64,000 bases of DNA. It comes from Diplonema japonicum. Lineage: Eukaryota; Euglenozoa; Diplonemea; Diplonemida; Diplonemidae. The DNA is taken from NCBI GenBank assembly GCA_964019335.1, contig OZ025746.1:62001-126000 (forward strand), read 5' to 3'. Shown piece by piece: positions 54,608 through 64,000 of this stretch. Position 1 is the stretch's first letter. Every line of letters starts with the position of its first letter. The position numbers and the translations under genes are program-made. Below the pieces are notes generated by a model. The model had not been told where the DNA came from. It was given only the letters and a program-made list of their open reading frames with translations, and did not search any database.

Positions 54608-55549
54608 TCACACGTAGGGGTTCCCCTGGTGTTGCACAGGTATTCCTGAGATCATATCACAGACTCGACCACGGTTACGCTGGAAGAGGGAGGTATCCCG
54701 CAGCTTTTTCAAGGGACCCGGGTCGTCCATTCCGCTGAACGAAAACACGTTTTGTCTATCCTGTCTCGTGTGCCCTTTACGTTGGAAAAGCGGACGCAAA
54801 CAGGGCTCTGTGGAGTGCGCCAGCATCAGGCTTCCCCCCGAGTTCGGTTTTAAATTGCCGGAGAGTTGGAGCGACGTTTTCATCTTTCGCTCAGTCTCAA
54901 CAGTAACTTCCTGTGTGTCCCGGAGAGACCTCACGGATGCATAAACACCGCTGTTGGTGTCATCTGGTGTTTCTGACAGAAGAATACCTCCAGGATGTCG
55001 ATTCTTCGACACGAATTTTAATCGGTTGAAAGTTCTACGCATTGAGCCCATCTCGGCCATGGCGTTCTGGATGTCTCGTTCCTCCCCGGCTTCCTTTCTC
55101 CTCGCCTTCGCTGATTTTAGAAAGCTGCTCTTGGTAGGGATTTCTTTTACGTCGATTTCCTTCAGTTTCCCTTCATGAACCTGGATGTTGAAATGCGGTC
55201 GTTCTCGCATAAAACGCTTTGTAACACCAGGAGTCGTTACCTGTTCAAGTACAGCTTGTTTTATATCGTCGCTTTGCCCTGTTCCCCATATGTCTTGCAG
55301 TGTGGTAGGGCATTTCGACACGCTAGGTGGTGGGGCGATGCAATTTGCGCTTGGAAGGCGGCTTTCGTGTCCCTTCAGTTCCGCCCTCGCCACCGACTCG
55401 AACTGCGTGCGGCGAGTGGAGCCGGCAAAGCCCTTCTTCCCCCCCGGGATCGTGCTGTTGTTGAAGTGGGTTTTATCAGAGAACCCCTCGAAGGTCCTCG
55501 GAGGCGATGGGAGGATATATTCGCCGAAGATCCATTCTCGTGTCTTCAT
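54608..55549 (-). CDS. Basic protein of unknown function
   Basis: 313 residues from ATG at 55549 (the frame extends a few codons upstream only through a GTG). It is rich in Lys, Arg, Ser and Pro, with no hydrophobic segment. A charged helix around residues 150-195 (KSAKARRKEAGEERDIQNAM) could be coiled coil. Several Gly-Gly-Lys and Arg-Phe patches occur, but no motif I can name. Its codon use and frame continuity resemble neighbouring real genes, and it sits 158 bases upstream of the next start. Cytoskeletal or nuclear function is possible but unsupported. Confidence 0.6.
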   Translation of the reverse strand: MKTREWIFGEYILPSPPRTFEGFSDKTHFNNSTIPGGKKGFAGSTRRTQFESVARAELKGHESRLPSANCIAPPPSVSKCPTTLQDIWGTGQSDDIKQAVLEQVTTPGVTKRFMRERPHFNIQVHEGKLKEIDVKEIPTKSSFLKSAKARRKEAGEERDIQNAMAEMGSMRRTFNRLKFVSKNRHPGGILLSETPDDTNSGVYASVRSLRDTQEVTVETERKMKTSLQLSGNLKPNSGGSLMLAHSTEPCLRPLFQRKGHTRQDRQNVFSFSGMDDPGPLKKLRDTSLFQRNRGRVCDMISGIPVQHQGNPYV

Positions 55550-55672
55550 TATATTCCCCCCTCCCACACCACCTAACTTTTTTTTTTGTTTGAAAAAAAA
55601 AAAAGAATATGGAGGTAGGGGGGGGGGGGGGGGGGGAATACAAACATGAATACAAACAAAAAGATTTTTCTA

Positions 55673-55707
<35 letters not shown>

Positions 55708-55711
<4 letters not shown>

Positions 55712-56565
55712 GTCATGGGTGTGGGTGGTATCAAGGGGTCCGGTGCAGGGGAGGTCGATCTGCACCGCCGTCTCCCGGGCGTCGTTCCTCTCGAAGCGTT
55801 GTCCAGCCCGTGGCTTTGCTTTGAAAGCCTGCAGTTCGTGCAGATGGAGACCCCCCAACCCGGTTTGTACTCCTTGCAAGGAAACGACGCGGCCGTTCTC
55901 GGTGTGGGGGGCCGCGACGACGGCCGGTCGGGGGTGCGCAAGAGAACGGGGGCGGCGGCGGCGACAACAGCAGGAGAGTTAGAATCAAGTGAGTCCCATA
56001 TCGCGCTGAGCTTCTGGAGAACAGCCTCTTGCGAAGTAGGTTGCAGTGGAACACTCGAACCTCGAAGTGGGCTGACATGGTTCACATGAGTTCCAACAAG
56101 AACTGGCGTCGGCCTAACCACAGAAAGATCGGTACCAGAAGGGTTACGTGGAGGTGAGGTTACCACAGCAGGTGGTGTGTATGATGCCACCGTCTGCAAC
56201 ACAGAGGGAGGCACAGCTGGAGGCTGGGTCTTCCTCTTTGTTTTTTGATATGTTTTGTTGCTGTTCTGAACCGCAACGTGAAGTGCTTGCGAACCTGATC
56301 TTTTTGCTTGTGGGATGAGGTCCTTCGCCTGAAGTGAGAACGTGCCGTATTCTACATGCCTTGACACCATATCCCTGTTTGACAGTAGCCTCCCTTCACC
56401 ACTGAAGACACTTACCTGTGATGCTTTGACTTCTACATTCTGCGGTCCGAAGGCAAAGAGCCTCACAGCCTCTTGGATCAGGTCAGACACATCTGCTGTG
56501 TCCTCTAATGATATTTTGAGCGCTTGATCTTCGCCTTCCTCCGCTTTGCGAACCCAGATTTTCAT
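55708..56565 (-). CDS. Unknown protein with N-terminal ubiquitin-like/PB1-like fold and C-terminal zinc knuckle
   Basis: 285 residues, intronless. Residues 1-80 alternate strands and a helix (KIWVRKAEE...SDLIQEAVRLFAF...RLLSNRDMVS) in a ubiquitin-like or PB1-like pattern. The middle is Pro/Ser/Val-rich and probably disordered. Near the end, CKEYKPGW...CTNCRLSKQSH has the spacing C-x5-PG-x-C-x2-C-x6-H of a small zinc-binding element seen in many protist cytoskeletal proteins. No enzyme signature. The ubiquitin-like assignment is inference from hydrophobic pattern only. Confidence 0.6.
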
Positions 56566-57445
56566 TTTATTTTTTTTCCCCCTCTCACGCCCTTCTCCGC
56601 CCCAACCCTCTTTTTATTGTTAGGGGGGGTTTTTTTTTTCTTGAGCTTGAAAAAAAATATGAGATAAAAAAAAAAACAAAAAAAGGGTAGAGAGGGAAAG
56701 AGAGGAAACGAAAAGGAGCGAGGGAAGTAGAAGTAAACTTTCCGACAAGGTTTGTTTCGGTGTGCAAGGGGGGGAGAGAGAGCTCACACCGCGTGTTTTT
56801 TTTCCCCCTTTTTTTTTTTCGTCTGGAGGGCAGAAAAAGCGTTTTTTTTTTTTTTTGCAGGATGAAACCCTTAAGCACGTTTGTCAATGTTTCCCTTTTG
56901 TTTAAACAAGTCGAAAAGCGAGGGGGGGGGAAAGGGGAGAGGGGAGTGAATAGCAAGAGAAAAGGGGAAAGGAAAAAAGAGGGAAAAAAAAATACAACCA
57001 AAATAAAGTGAACCTTTTCCTAGTTTTTCATTTATTTAATAATGGCGAGGGGGGGGGGGGGGGGGGTGCACTTTTTTTTTGAAATGGTTGTATTTGAGAA
57101 GGGGGGGAAAAGTAATACGATCGAGAAGAAAGAATAGTGGGGATAAAGCTAAGCTTGTGTCTCCTCTGTCTAGAATTGCTTGGAATTTTACGACCGTGTT
57201 TTTATTACTATTATTTTTTTTTTTTTTATTCCCGCGAAATATCTTCCACCCCCTTGCATCCGATAATTTTTTAAATAATATTATCGTTATTTGGGAAAGG
57301 TAAGAGGCAAAAAAAGGTGGGACATGGAGAAGGGGAAAAAAAAAAACCACGGTCAGAAGTATTCGACAAGCAGAGACAAAAAGGATCACAAAACGGGGGG
57401 GAGAGGGTGGAGGAAACGTTATTTTTTATTTTAATTTTCTTGTTC

Positions 57446-57492
<47 letters not shown>
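56566..57492. other. Intergenic low-complexity region
   Basis: A/T/G homopolymers, including a G run near 57049-57066 and about 43 T at 57452-57494 directly behind the oxidase-fusion stop codon. No gene is seen on either strand. Confidence 0.65.
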
Positions 57493-57498
<6 letters not shown>

Positions 57499-60400
57499 AA
57501 CAACAGGCTTCGGCATCGAAAACCCAAACCAAAAACGGTTGCACTTCAGATACTCAGTTGGTGCAAAAACAGTGTACTTGCCCTCCTGCGTCTTTTTGGT
57601 CGGACCCTCGCAGTGCTCTTCCGCAACGGCGATGCGAAGCTTAAACACAGCAGGCACCTCACCCTCGCTGCACCAACAGGGGAACACCGCCTTGGAACAA
57701 GACCCACTGTACCTGAATGACTCATACTCTGGTTCTGTTTTCTGGTAGTTCTCCGAGATCCCCTCACCAGGATGGCTCATGCTGCCGGTGTACTTGAAGA
57801 GAAGGGTAGCCTGCCCTGCCTCGAAGGGACAGTTGCGAGGAGCATGCACAGTTAAAATGTCGCCTGACCAGCTCAGCGTAGTGGGTGGGAACTTCTTGGA
57901 GCCCTGCATGACCTCCAAGGACATGTTGCTGAGACGCTTTGTCTTCAACATGAAATCCCATGTCCTGAAGCTCAAAACAAGCTTCATTTCACACTCAGCG
58001 GTGAAGGTCAGCGTCTCCGCGTCGGGCACAATGGTGAGACCGACGTCTAACGGGAGCATCATATCCTGCATGGGGTTCTTCCCACACCTGTCATCGTTCC
58101 CCCACGGATACCTCTCCTTCGAGAACGATGGTTTCGGCAACCCGTACTTCTCTTCAAGGATCTTTTCCATCTCTGTGAAGGCTCCCTCGACCCAGCCTTG
58201 TTCCGTGCTGTAGGACTCTCCCGCCACGAATACATCGTCCCAGCAATGAGGCTGTCTAATGTACGGCTGTTTGTCGGGGACAAGGAAACCAGACTTCCAT
58301 GCGTGGTACCCACCGCCGAACGGATCGGAACCCCAGTCCCTGTATGCTGCGGCATACGGCTGTCCGATCCTGGCGGCGACCTCAGGGGGATGCATGGTGC
58401 GGAGCTGCTCCAAAGCAACATCGACCATCCTCTGTGGTGGGATCGGGTACGCCGGCAACTGCAAGTGCGCGGCCTTCAGCCTCGGGTTCTTCATGATGTC
58501 GTCGTGGCAGCGGCACGTGAAGGACTGTTCACGCGCTTCGTCGCCTTCAAACCCCTTCCAGAAGGACACTGTGCGCATATCGTTGTAGGACGCAAGGAGC
58601 AACCCGTGGTTGTTCGTCTCATCGACACCGAAGTAATACGTCTGCCTCAGCGGTAGGGTCGTGATGGAGTGCGGGATTTGTGTGTCTAGTTCCTGACCGG
58701 GGCTCAACCACCAAGGCTTGTCGAATACCATAAGTAGTTTCAACGCCGGGGAAGGGATGACCGACTGCATGTCGACCCTCCAGCGTTCGTTGGCAGGGTT
58801 GTACCTCGTGAAGAACGGCATTTCTTGGTCGAGAAGCTCCAACGCACGGCGGGGCATCGCCAAGACAATACTCTTCGCACGGACCTTCGACATAGTTGGG
58901 TGCGCACCGTCAACCAAGAACTCCGGTGGTGTCTTGAAGAGAAGCTCGTAGACAGGGGCGTTCTGCTTCTCACACCAGACCTTTTCAAAGGACACCAAAG
59001 CGTTGCGTGTTGTGATGGTACCGCCGTACGACATGTACTTGTTGGCGGGGACCTTCAGAAGTGTCTCGAAACCTCCAGCGATCGTTTTGTACTTTGAGTC
59101 CGCACCGAAGTCCCCTAGGATGTAAGGGAACGCCTCGGCGGCGTTCCAGTTCAAGGTGTTGCTGTAGTAGCCGCCGGAGTCCGCACAGTAGTTGAAGGTC
59201 TCTTGGTCGGTCATCTCGAGGAGGAGGTTCCAGAACCCGATGTCGTACAAAAACTGGCCTTCATAGGGCGAGTTTGGGAAGTTGTAGGTCACCGTGCGCT
59301 TGATGTCGTCCCATACTTCACTCCGCTGCTCCGTGCTCAGCTTTGCATTGTCCATGTCCTCAAGGCTCGTGATGGTGACGGAGCTCTGACCATTGACCGG
59401 TGGATTAAGTTCTAATGTGTACTCGTACCCGAACTCTGCCAGGATCTTGTCCATCAGGTCCGTCAAGATGGTCTCCTGTGTCACCTCGATCTTTTTGCCG
59501 TGTTCGGGGAAGTACCTCAGCTTGTCCTGCAAACTCGGGCTTGCGGGTTTGTCGTCGACCTTCAGCTCGTCCCCGTAGAACCTGCCGCCGCGTAGGTAGA
59601 ACATCGTTTCCTTGCTGCCCCCCATGGGGAAGTCGATGGGCTGCAAGTCCCCCTCTTCCTTGAACTTCTTGATGTACCCGTCCACCAGTTTCTGCTGTGA
59701 CATGTAACGCATCCCGCCGAGCTCTGCTGCGACATTGATGTTTGGCATGTCGATGGACCACAGCCTTCCCCCGACACGGTCTGACATCTCGAAGATGGCG
59801 GTCTTGGCAAAAGGGAGCTTCCCGGTCTCTGTTCCATTATGCTCCTCCGGAACCTGCATACGCATGCCTGCATACAGACCAGCAGCACCGCCGCCAATGA
59901 TTGCAACATCCAATTCCTCGTCGTTTTTGATTGCTGTCTTGTGGTTCTTGTGTGACTCGAAGGTGTAGTTCCAGCTCACCTTGAAGTGGTCGTTCAACAA
60001 GCGGTGTTCCAAGGTGCCCCCTCTGTTCTCCTTACAGGTCGAGTCGTACTCGTTGAGCTCGTCGTACGGCTGGTTCTGCAGCAACTTGTTGATCCAGATC
60101 CCGAGGGTCGGGACGAACTTCCCAGCCCACCCCGCCGTGTACAGCACAATGTCCTTGTGGTTCGGGATTGTTCCGGGAAGGGTGTCCAGGTACATCTCCT
60201 TCTTCGGGTCCAGAGGGAGTGCGATGATGCAGTACGTAGTTTCGGTCCTGTCGTCGGCATCGAGACCCGGCATGTGATCCCTCACCCAGTCCTCCGTGTA
60301 CTTTATGGTGACCGAACCGTCGCTCTCCCGCTCACTGGGGTCCGAGAGGGTGCGGTCCTGCCAGCCGGGACAGACACGGGCGTAGCCAGGCTTGTCCCAT

Positions 60401-61254
60401 GAAGCGGACTCGGTGAAGCCGTAGTAGACCTTCTGGTCCTCGGCGGTCGGGCTGTCGGGCTCATCGAAGACATACCACGTGTTGGTGGGGACCTTCGACC
60501 TGTCCTTGATCTTGAAGTAGGTCGAGGACATCTCCCAGGTTGTGATCGGGACCTGCAAACCCCAATCCGAAAGGATGGAGCGGTTCACGTATGCCCCACC
60601 GGCGATCACAAGCTTGTTCGCTTTGAAGCTCTGCACCGTCTTGTCGAGGAGGGACGCGTGAACATGGATCCCATCCTCCTCAGTCGATGTGAAGTTCGTC
60701 ACAGTGTGGTGGTCGCGAAGGCTCACGTTGGGGAAGGTCCCGAGCACCTTCACGAGAAGCTCTTGCACACCCTCCAGGTCGACAGAGCCGCCGTCCTTCT
60801 GCAAGAACCCGCTGTAAGATTCCGGGAGGTTCGCCATGTAAGGGAAGGCCTTTTCGATGGCCGAGCCGGTCTCGAGAGGGTCGAAGGGGAGCCCGGCTTC
60901 CGTCATGGCTTTCTCGGCGGCGGCCACACCTCCTTCCTCGGACACGACGGTGGAGTTTCCGAACCACAGGGAGCCCTCCTTGTAGAAGACAGGTGGGAGG
61001 CCGTGCTCTTCAGCCAGTTTGTTGAACTCCTGCCACTGAGCATCGGCGCACTGTGCCATGTTGATCATGTCGGTGTTCGTGTACTGAAGACGCATCTGCC
61101 TGCTCTGTCCTGCAGAAGATCCTTCCTGGTTCACGAACTTGTACTGCTCAAGCACCAGTACCTTGCGTTGCTTGCTCTCCTTCATCACCTCGTAAGCGGC
61201 AGAAAGCCCAATTGGACCCCCGCCCACGATCACAACGTCGTACTGCTCAGGCAT
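57493..61254 (-). CDS. Fusion: sarcosine-oxidase-like + L-amino-acid-oxidase-like + M1-peptidase N-domain
   Basis: 1253 residues, intronless. Residues 1-410 are a DAO/MSOX-type flavoprotein: Rossmann motif VVIVGGGPIGLSAAYE, GQSRQMR, and CIIALPLDP at the place of the covalent-flavin Cys of monomeric sarcosine oxidase, then AGWAGKFVPTLG. Residues about 445-1040 are a second flavin enzyme of the L-amino-acid/monoamine oxidase type: DVAIIGGGAAGLYAG, DRVGGRLWS, AELGGMRY, and near the end FVAGESYSTEQGWVEGA. Residues about 1065-1235 match the N-terminal beta domain of M1 aminopeptidases (LSMSHPGEG-like turn, KAVFPCW), with no HExxH catalytic domain. It should oxidise amino or N-methyl amino acids to imines with H2O2. 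No signal peptide is seen. I know of no described protein with this order. Confidence 0.88.
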
Positions 61255-61884
61255 GGTTGTTGTTGTTTTTATTTTGTTGAGAGTGTTGGTTTACCTTGTT
61301 GAGTGGATGGTAAGAATTGAAGCGAAAAAGTAAAACTTGAAGCTAAAAAGTAAAGCGAGGTAAAAAATAAAAGAAGAAAATTAGGATTGTGCCGATGCGA
61401 TGGGTGTGGTTTTGTTCTTTTTCTTTTGGTTTTCTTCTCTCTTGTGATCTTTTGTTGTTTCTTTTTCTATTGTCCCCCTTTTCTTTTTGGAAAAGTAGGA
61501 AATATAAGAAAAAGAAAAAGAATAGAGGAAATAATTAAAAAAAAAACCACAGCACATCATAGGGAAAGAAAAAGAAAGTAAAGACGTTGGAGGGTGTGTG
61601 TTAAAGAAAATAAAAGTAAAACAAAAAAAGAACAAGGGATATAAATGTCACAACACTCTGGACGCTCTTCAAAACGGAAGAGCAACGACGAAAGGTGCTG
61701 AAGAAAGGAGATTAAGAAAGAAAAGCAAACGCGGACAAAAAGAGGGAAGGATTTTGCGAGTGAAACATAAGGAGAAAAAAAAGGGGGGGGGGCTTGTGGT
61801 GTGTGTGCATCCTCTCTCTGTTGTTGTTGTTGTTGTTGTTGTCTCGGTTTTTCGAAAAAGAAAAAATTGGTCGTGGTGGTGTTC
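61255..61884. other. Intergenic region, A/G-rich with (TTG)n
   Basis: The left end is the oxidase-fusion leader, ending in repeated AAC triplets before the ATG. A TTG repeat lies at 61817-61842. Frames through this region are low complexity and no gene is supported. Confidence 0.65.
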
Positions 61885-63540
61885 CTACTTGCGGGCAGCA
61901 TTCTTGCAGGCGTTCTTCACAACGCCCAGCATGAGGCCGAAGTTGGGTGTCCCGAGACCGGTGGCGGCGTCCCAGCCCTTGATGGCCTCCCAACCAGCGG
62001 CCCTGTTCTCCCCGATGGCGTTGGTGCCCTTCACGATGTCGGTGAACATCTTGGGGTTCTGGTAGAAGAGGGGGTTGGCGTAACCGAGGGTCTTCCCGCT
62101 CTCGGCGATGCAGGCCTCGTTCAGGAGGGTCACGAGACCGGCGAAGGAGGGGGAGCTGCAGGAGGTCCCGCCGACGGCGATGGCGCTGCCGCCCTCCACA
62201 ACGGTGAAGGACTCTCCGAGAGTCGACACGTCGGGGGAACCCCTCCCGGTGGCGTACTTCGCGTTCGGCTTCTTCACGTTGGAGAGGTAGCTCTGCACCT
62301 GCTGGGCCTGGAAGCTGGGGACCGGGAAGTCGTACGAGAAGCCACCGCCCGACCCGAACTGGGTGGTCGCCTGCTGCTCACCGGTGGTTCCCTCGAGCCA
62401 GTAGGTGGACCCCACAGCGATGCAGGTGGGGATGGAGGCGGGGAAGGAAGGGGAGAGCTTCCCACCGTTGCTGCCCTGCCTGGTCTCGCCACCACTGCCG
62501 TCGTCACCAGAGGAGATCATGACGGTGATCCCCATGGTCCCCATCTTCTGGATGTCGTCGGAGAGACGGGTCGTGATGGTCTTCGAGCAGTAGTCGATCT
62601 TCTGGCTCCCGTAGCTGATGCTGATGCTGTACGGGAAGGTCGACTCGCCGGTCACGTCCGACCCGAAGGTACCGAGGTCCGCGCAGAAGTCGAAGTTGGG
62701 GTAGGAGTACACCCAGGTCTCGGCGGTGTTGCTGAGGGACATGATGTACTCGGTGTCGAGCATGGACTCGATCCCAGGCTGCTGCTCGTTCTTCCCGATG
62801 TACTTGCTGATCTTGCAGTCGGAGCCCGCGTCGTACTTGGTGCAGAACTCCGCGAGGTCCTTGTCGTCCACGTACTGGCCCTGGAACTGGGCGATGGCTT
62901 GGATGTTCTGCTTCCCGGTCTTGGGGACGGCTGTCACGTTGTAGGTCTTCCTGAAGACAGCGGGGTCGACCTTGCCGGCCGCCTGGAGCTTCTCCTTCAG
63001 CTTCTTGTCGACGACGATCGGGTTCAGGGGGAAGCCGTGGAAGCCGGCGAAGGTGTCGATGGCAGCGGCCACCTCGGCAGCCACGCGGACACCGCTGGTG
63101 AGACGCCAGATCTTGGCACCGCTGGTGTGCTCGTAGGTCACGAACTCACCGTTCGCCATCTTCTGCAGCTGGGCAACAGTCGCCTCGGCGTGGATGTAGT
63201 CCCCGTGGGGGTGCACCCTCGTCACCTCCACACCGTTGGAGCTGAGCCACTCCTTCACGATCCTGGTGTGCTCCGCAGAGGGCCTCACGATGTCGCCGAT
63301 CTCCTCGTACGAGGGGTACTGCAGGTAGTTCTCGCTCTGAGGGTTCGACACCTCCTCGAAGATCCTGTCCAGGGCTGCCTTGTTCGACCTCTTCACCCCC
63401 ACCGTCACGGGGAACCTCCCCTCAGCACTCACCTTCTCAGAGGTCGCCCTCCACCCGTTCGGGATCATCGAAGGCTCGTGAACCTGCACAAGGGACCCGG
63501 CGGACGCTGCCACCAGGGCCATGAAGACGGCCGATTTCAT
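61885..63540 (-). CDS. Secreted sedolisin (tripeptidyl-peptidase I-type, S53)
   Basis: 551 residues from ATG at 63540; the frame runs on to 63627 through leader sequence. Residues 1-16 are a signal peptide, then a pro-domain to about 185. The catalytic domain has the Glu/Asp pair in GIESMLDTEY, the oxyanion Asp in MISSGDDGSGG and the Ser in GGTSCSSPSFAG (GTSAS is more usual). The C-terminal calcium site is present (FTDIVKGTN, GWDAATGLGTPN). S53 enzymes are acid-active serine-carboxyl peptidases of lysosomes or secretions. Third codon positions are overwhelmingly C/G, stronger than in most neighbours, which suggests high expression. The TAAG acceptor is at 63598-63599. Confidence 0.92.
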   Translation of the reverse strand: MKSAVFMALVAASAGSLVQVHEPSMIPNGWRATSEKVSAEGRFPVTVGVKRSNKAALDRIFEEVSNPQSENYLQYPSYEEIGDIVRPSAEHTRIVKEWLSSNGVEVTRVHPHGDYIHAEATVAQLQKMANGEFVTYEHTSGAKIWRLTSGVRVAAEVAAAIDTFAGFHGFPLNPIVVDKKLKEKLQAAGKVDPAVFRKTYNVTAVPKTGKQNIQAIAQFQGQYVDDKDLAEFCTKYDAGSDCKISKYIGKNEQQPGIESMLDTEYIMSLSNTAETWVYSYPNFDFCADLGTFGSDVTGESTFPYSISISYGSQKIDYCSKTITTRLSDDIQKMGTMGITVMISSGDDGSGGETRQGSNGGKLSPSFPASIPTCIAVGSTYWLEGTTGEQQATTQFGSGGGFSYDFPVPSFQAQQVQSYLSNVKKPNAKYATGRGSPDVSTLGESFTVVEGGSAIAVGGTSCSSPSFAGLVTLLNEACIAESGKTLGYANPLFYQNPKMFTDIVKGTNAIGENRAAGWEAIKGWDAATGLGTPNFGLMLGVVKNACKNAARK

Positions 63541-64000
63541 TTTAGTTTTTTTTCTTTTCCTTTTGAAGATTGATCGATAAAGTAGTTGATTGGGGGGCTT
63601 AAAAAGAAAAACAAGGAAAAGTGACACGATTGGCTGGCTTTAAAAGCGCAAATCTTTCACCATGCCTACCTAAAAAGAGAAATTAAAAAGAAAACCACCC
63701 AAAGAAAAAAAGAAGAAAAAGGTTTTGAGAAGTGTGTTTCTGTGAGTTTTTTTCTGCCCCAAAAAAAACCCTCGTTGCGCAACTGCACTAAAAAAAAAAT
63801 AATTCTTTATGACTATATGTCTTTGTTGTTTGCGGGTTTTAAAAAGCTGCGAAAGTTTTTTGCTCGGCACAAGTTGCATATAGTTATAAAATCATTTTTT
63901 GAAAGATAAATATTTGTAACAAAAAAAAAAAAGGAAAAAAAAAAAGCAGGACTTTGAACAGAGAGCCTGCTGTACATGACAGGATCGACTAGAAAAAGGA
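63541..64000. other. Sedolisin leader and upstream spacer
   Basis: Contains the acceptor at 63598, A/T homopolymers, a perfect GTTGCGCAAC palindrome near 63772, and a second copy of GTTATAAAATCATTTTTT at about 63883-63900. No gene is seen before the window ends. Confidence 0.55.
63598..63599 (-). promoter_or_regulatory. Candidate trans-splice acceptor AG for the sedolisin gene
   Basis: GTTTTTCTTTTTAAG on the minus strand lies 58 bases before the ATG at 63540. It marks the likely mRNA 5' end after spliced-leader addition. Confidence 0.45.

Noticed and set aside
61801-63573. 590-codon plus-strand open frame opposite the sedolisin
   Set aside because: A Gly/Leu/Val-rich shadow produced by the strong C/G third-position bias of the sedolisin gene.
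16599-63790. TTTTTTTTTAGTGCAG shared by 16600-16616 (plus) and about 63800-63785 (minus), with TAGTGCAG also near 21735
   Set aside because: Beyond the T run only seven bases agree and orientations differ; chance is sufficient.
1-64000. CRISPR arrays, operons with ribosome-binding sites, phage or plasmid functions
   Set aside because: No direct-repeat arrays or Shine-Dalgarno spacing; introns and gene content are eukaryotic.

Overview
The window is nuclear DNA of a protist. I favour a euglenozoan, most likely a diplonemid. All 22 protein genes I can define lie on the minus strand, packed one after another over 64 kb. Spacers are a few hundred bases of poly-A/T and poly-G/C. Several start codons are preceded by a pyrimidine tract ending in AG, as expected for polycistronic transcription with spliced-leader trans-splicing. 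Eight genes also carry conventional but tiny GT-AG introns (20 in all, 35-75 nt, median about 47), which argues against kinetoplastids. Stops are TAA, TAG and TGA, so the standard code is used. No spliced-leader RNA, rRNA or tRNA gene was recognised, so the taxonomic call is inference.

Layout, left to right (transcription runs right to left). 1-7534: partial giant secreted protein (signal peptide, C-type lectin domain, three vWA domains, many Cys-Trp-Asp repeats). 7733-10467: STPGR flagellar-type protein and a six-helix membrane protein with a decayed class III cyclase domain. 11398-12997: a degenerate DNA transposon with about 200-bp inverted repeats and a broken plus-strand transposase-like ORF, abutting the 3' end of betaine-lipid synthase BTA1 (13004-14887). 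14992-21409: GH18 protein, FAAH-type amidase, SART3-like splicing factor. 22057-27380: Bacteroidota-type PurF, stand-alone dihydropteroate synthase, TauE/SafE transporter, and a tail-anchored unknown. 27673-40825: 4291-residue sacsin-like protein with a C-terminal RING. 41551-48605: xanthine dehydrogenase/aldehyde oxidase family enzyme, AP-3 sigma, COQ8-type UbiB kinase. 49038-56565: tetraspan protein, EF-hand protein, Golgi-type sulfotransferase and two unknowns. 57493-63540: a 1253-residue fusion of two flavin amine oxidases with an M1-peptidase-like beta domain, and a secreted sedolisin.

There is no operon-like functional grouping overall. Local themes are folate/one-carbon and purine synthesis (PurF, DHPS) and peptide/amino-acid breakdown (sedolisin beside the amino-acid-oxidase fusion). 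The most novel items are the triple-domain oxidase, the acquired PurF with four new introns, ultrashort introns with poly-A where a polypyrimidine tract is expected, A-rich leaders touching the ATG, and the transposon remnant.
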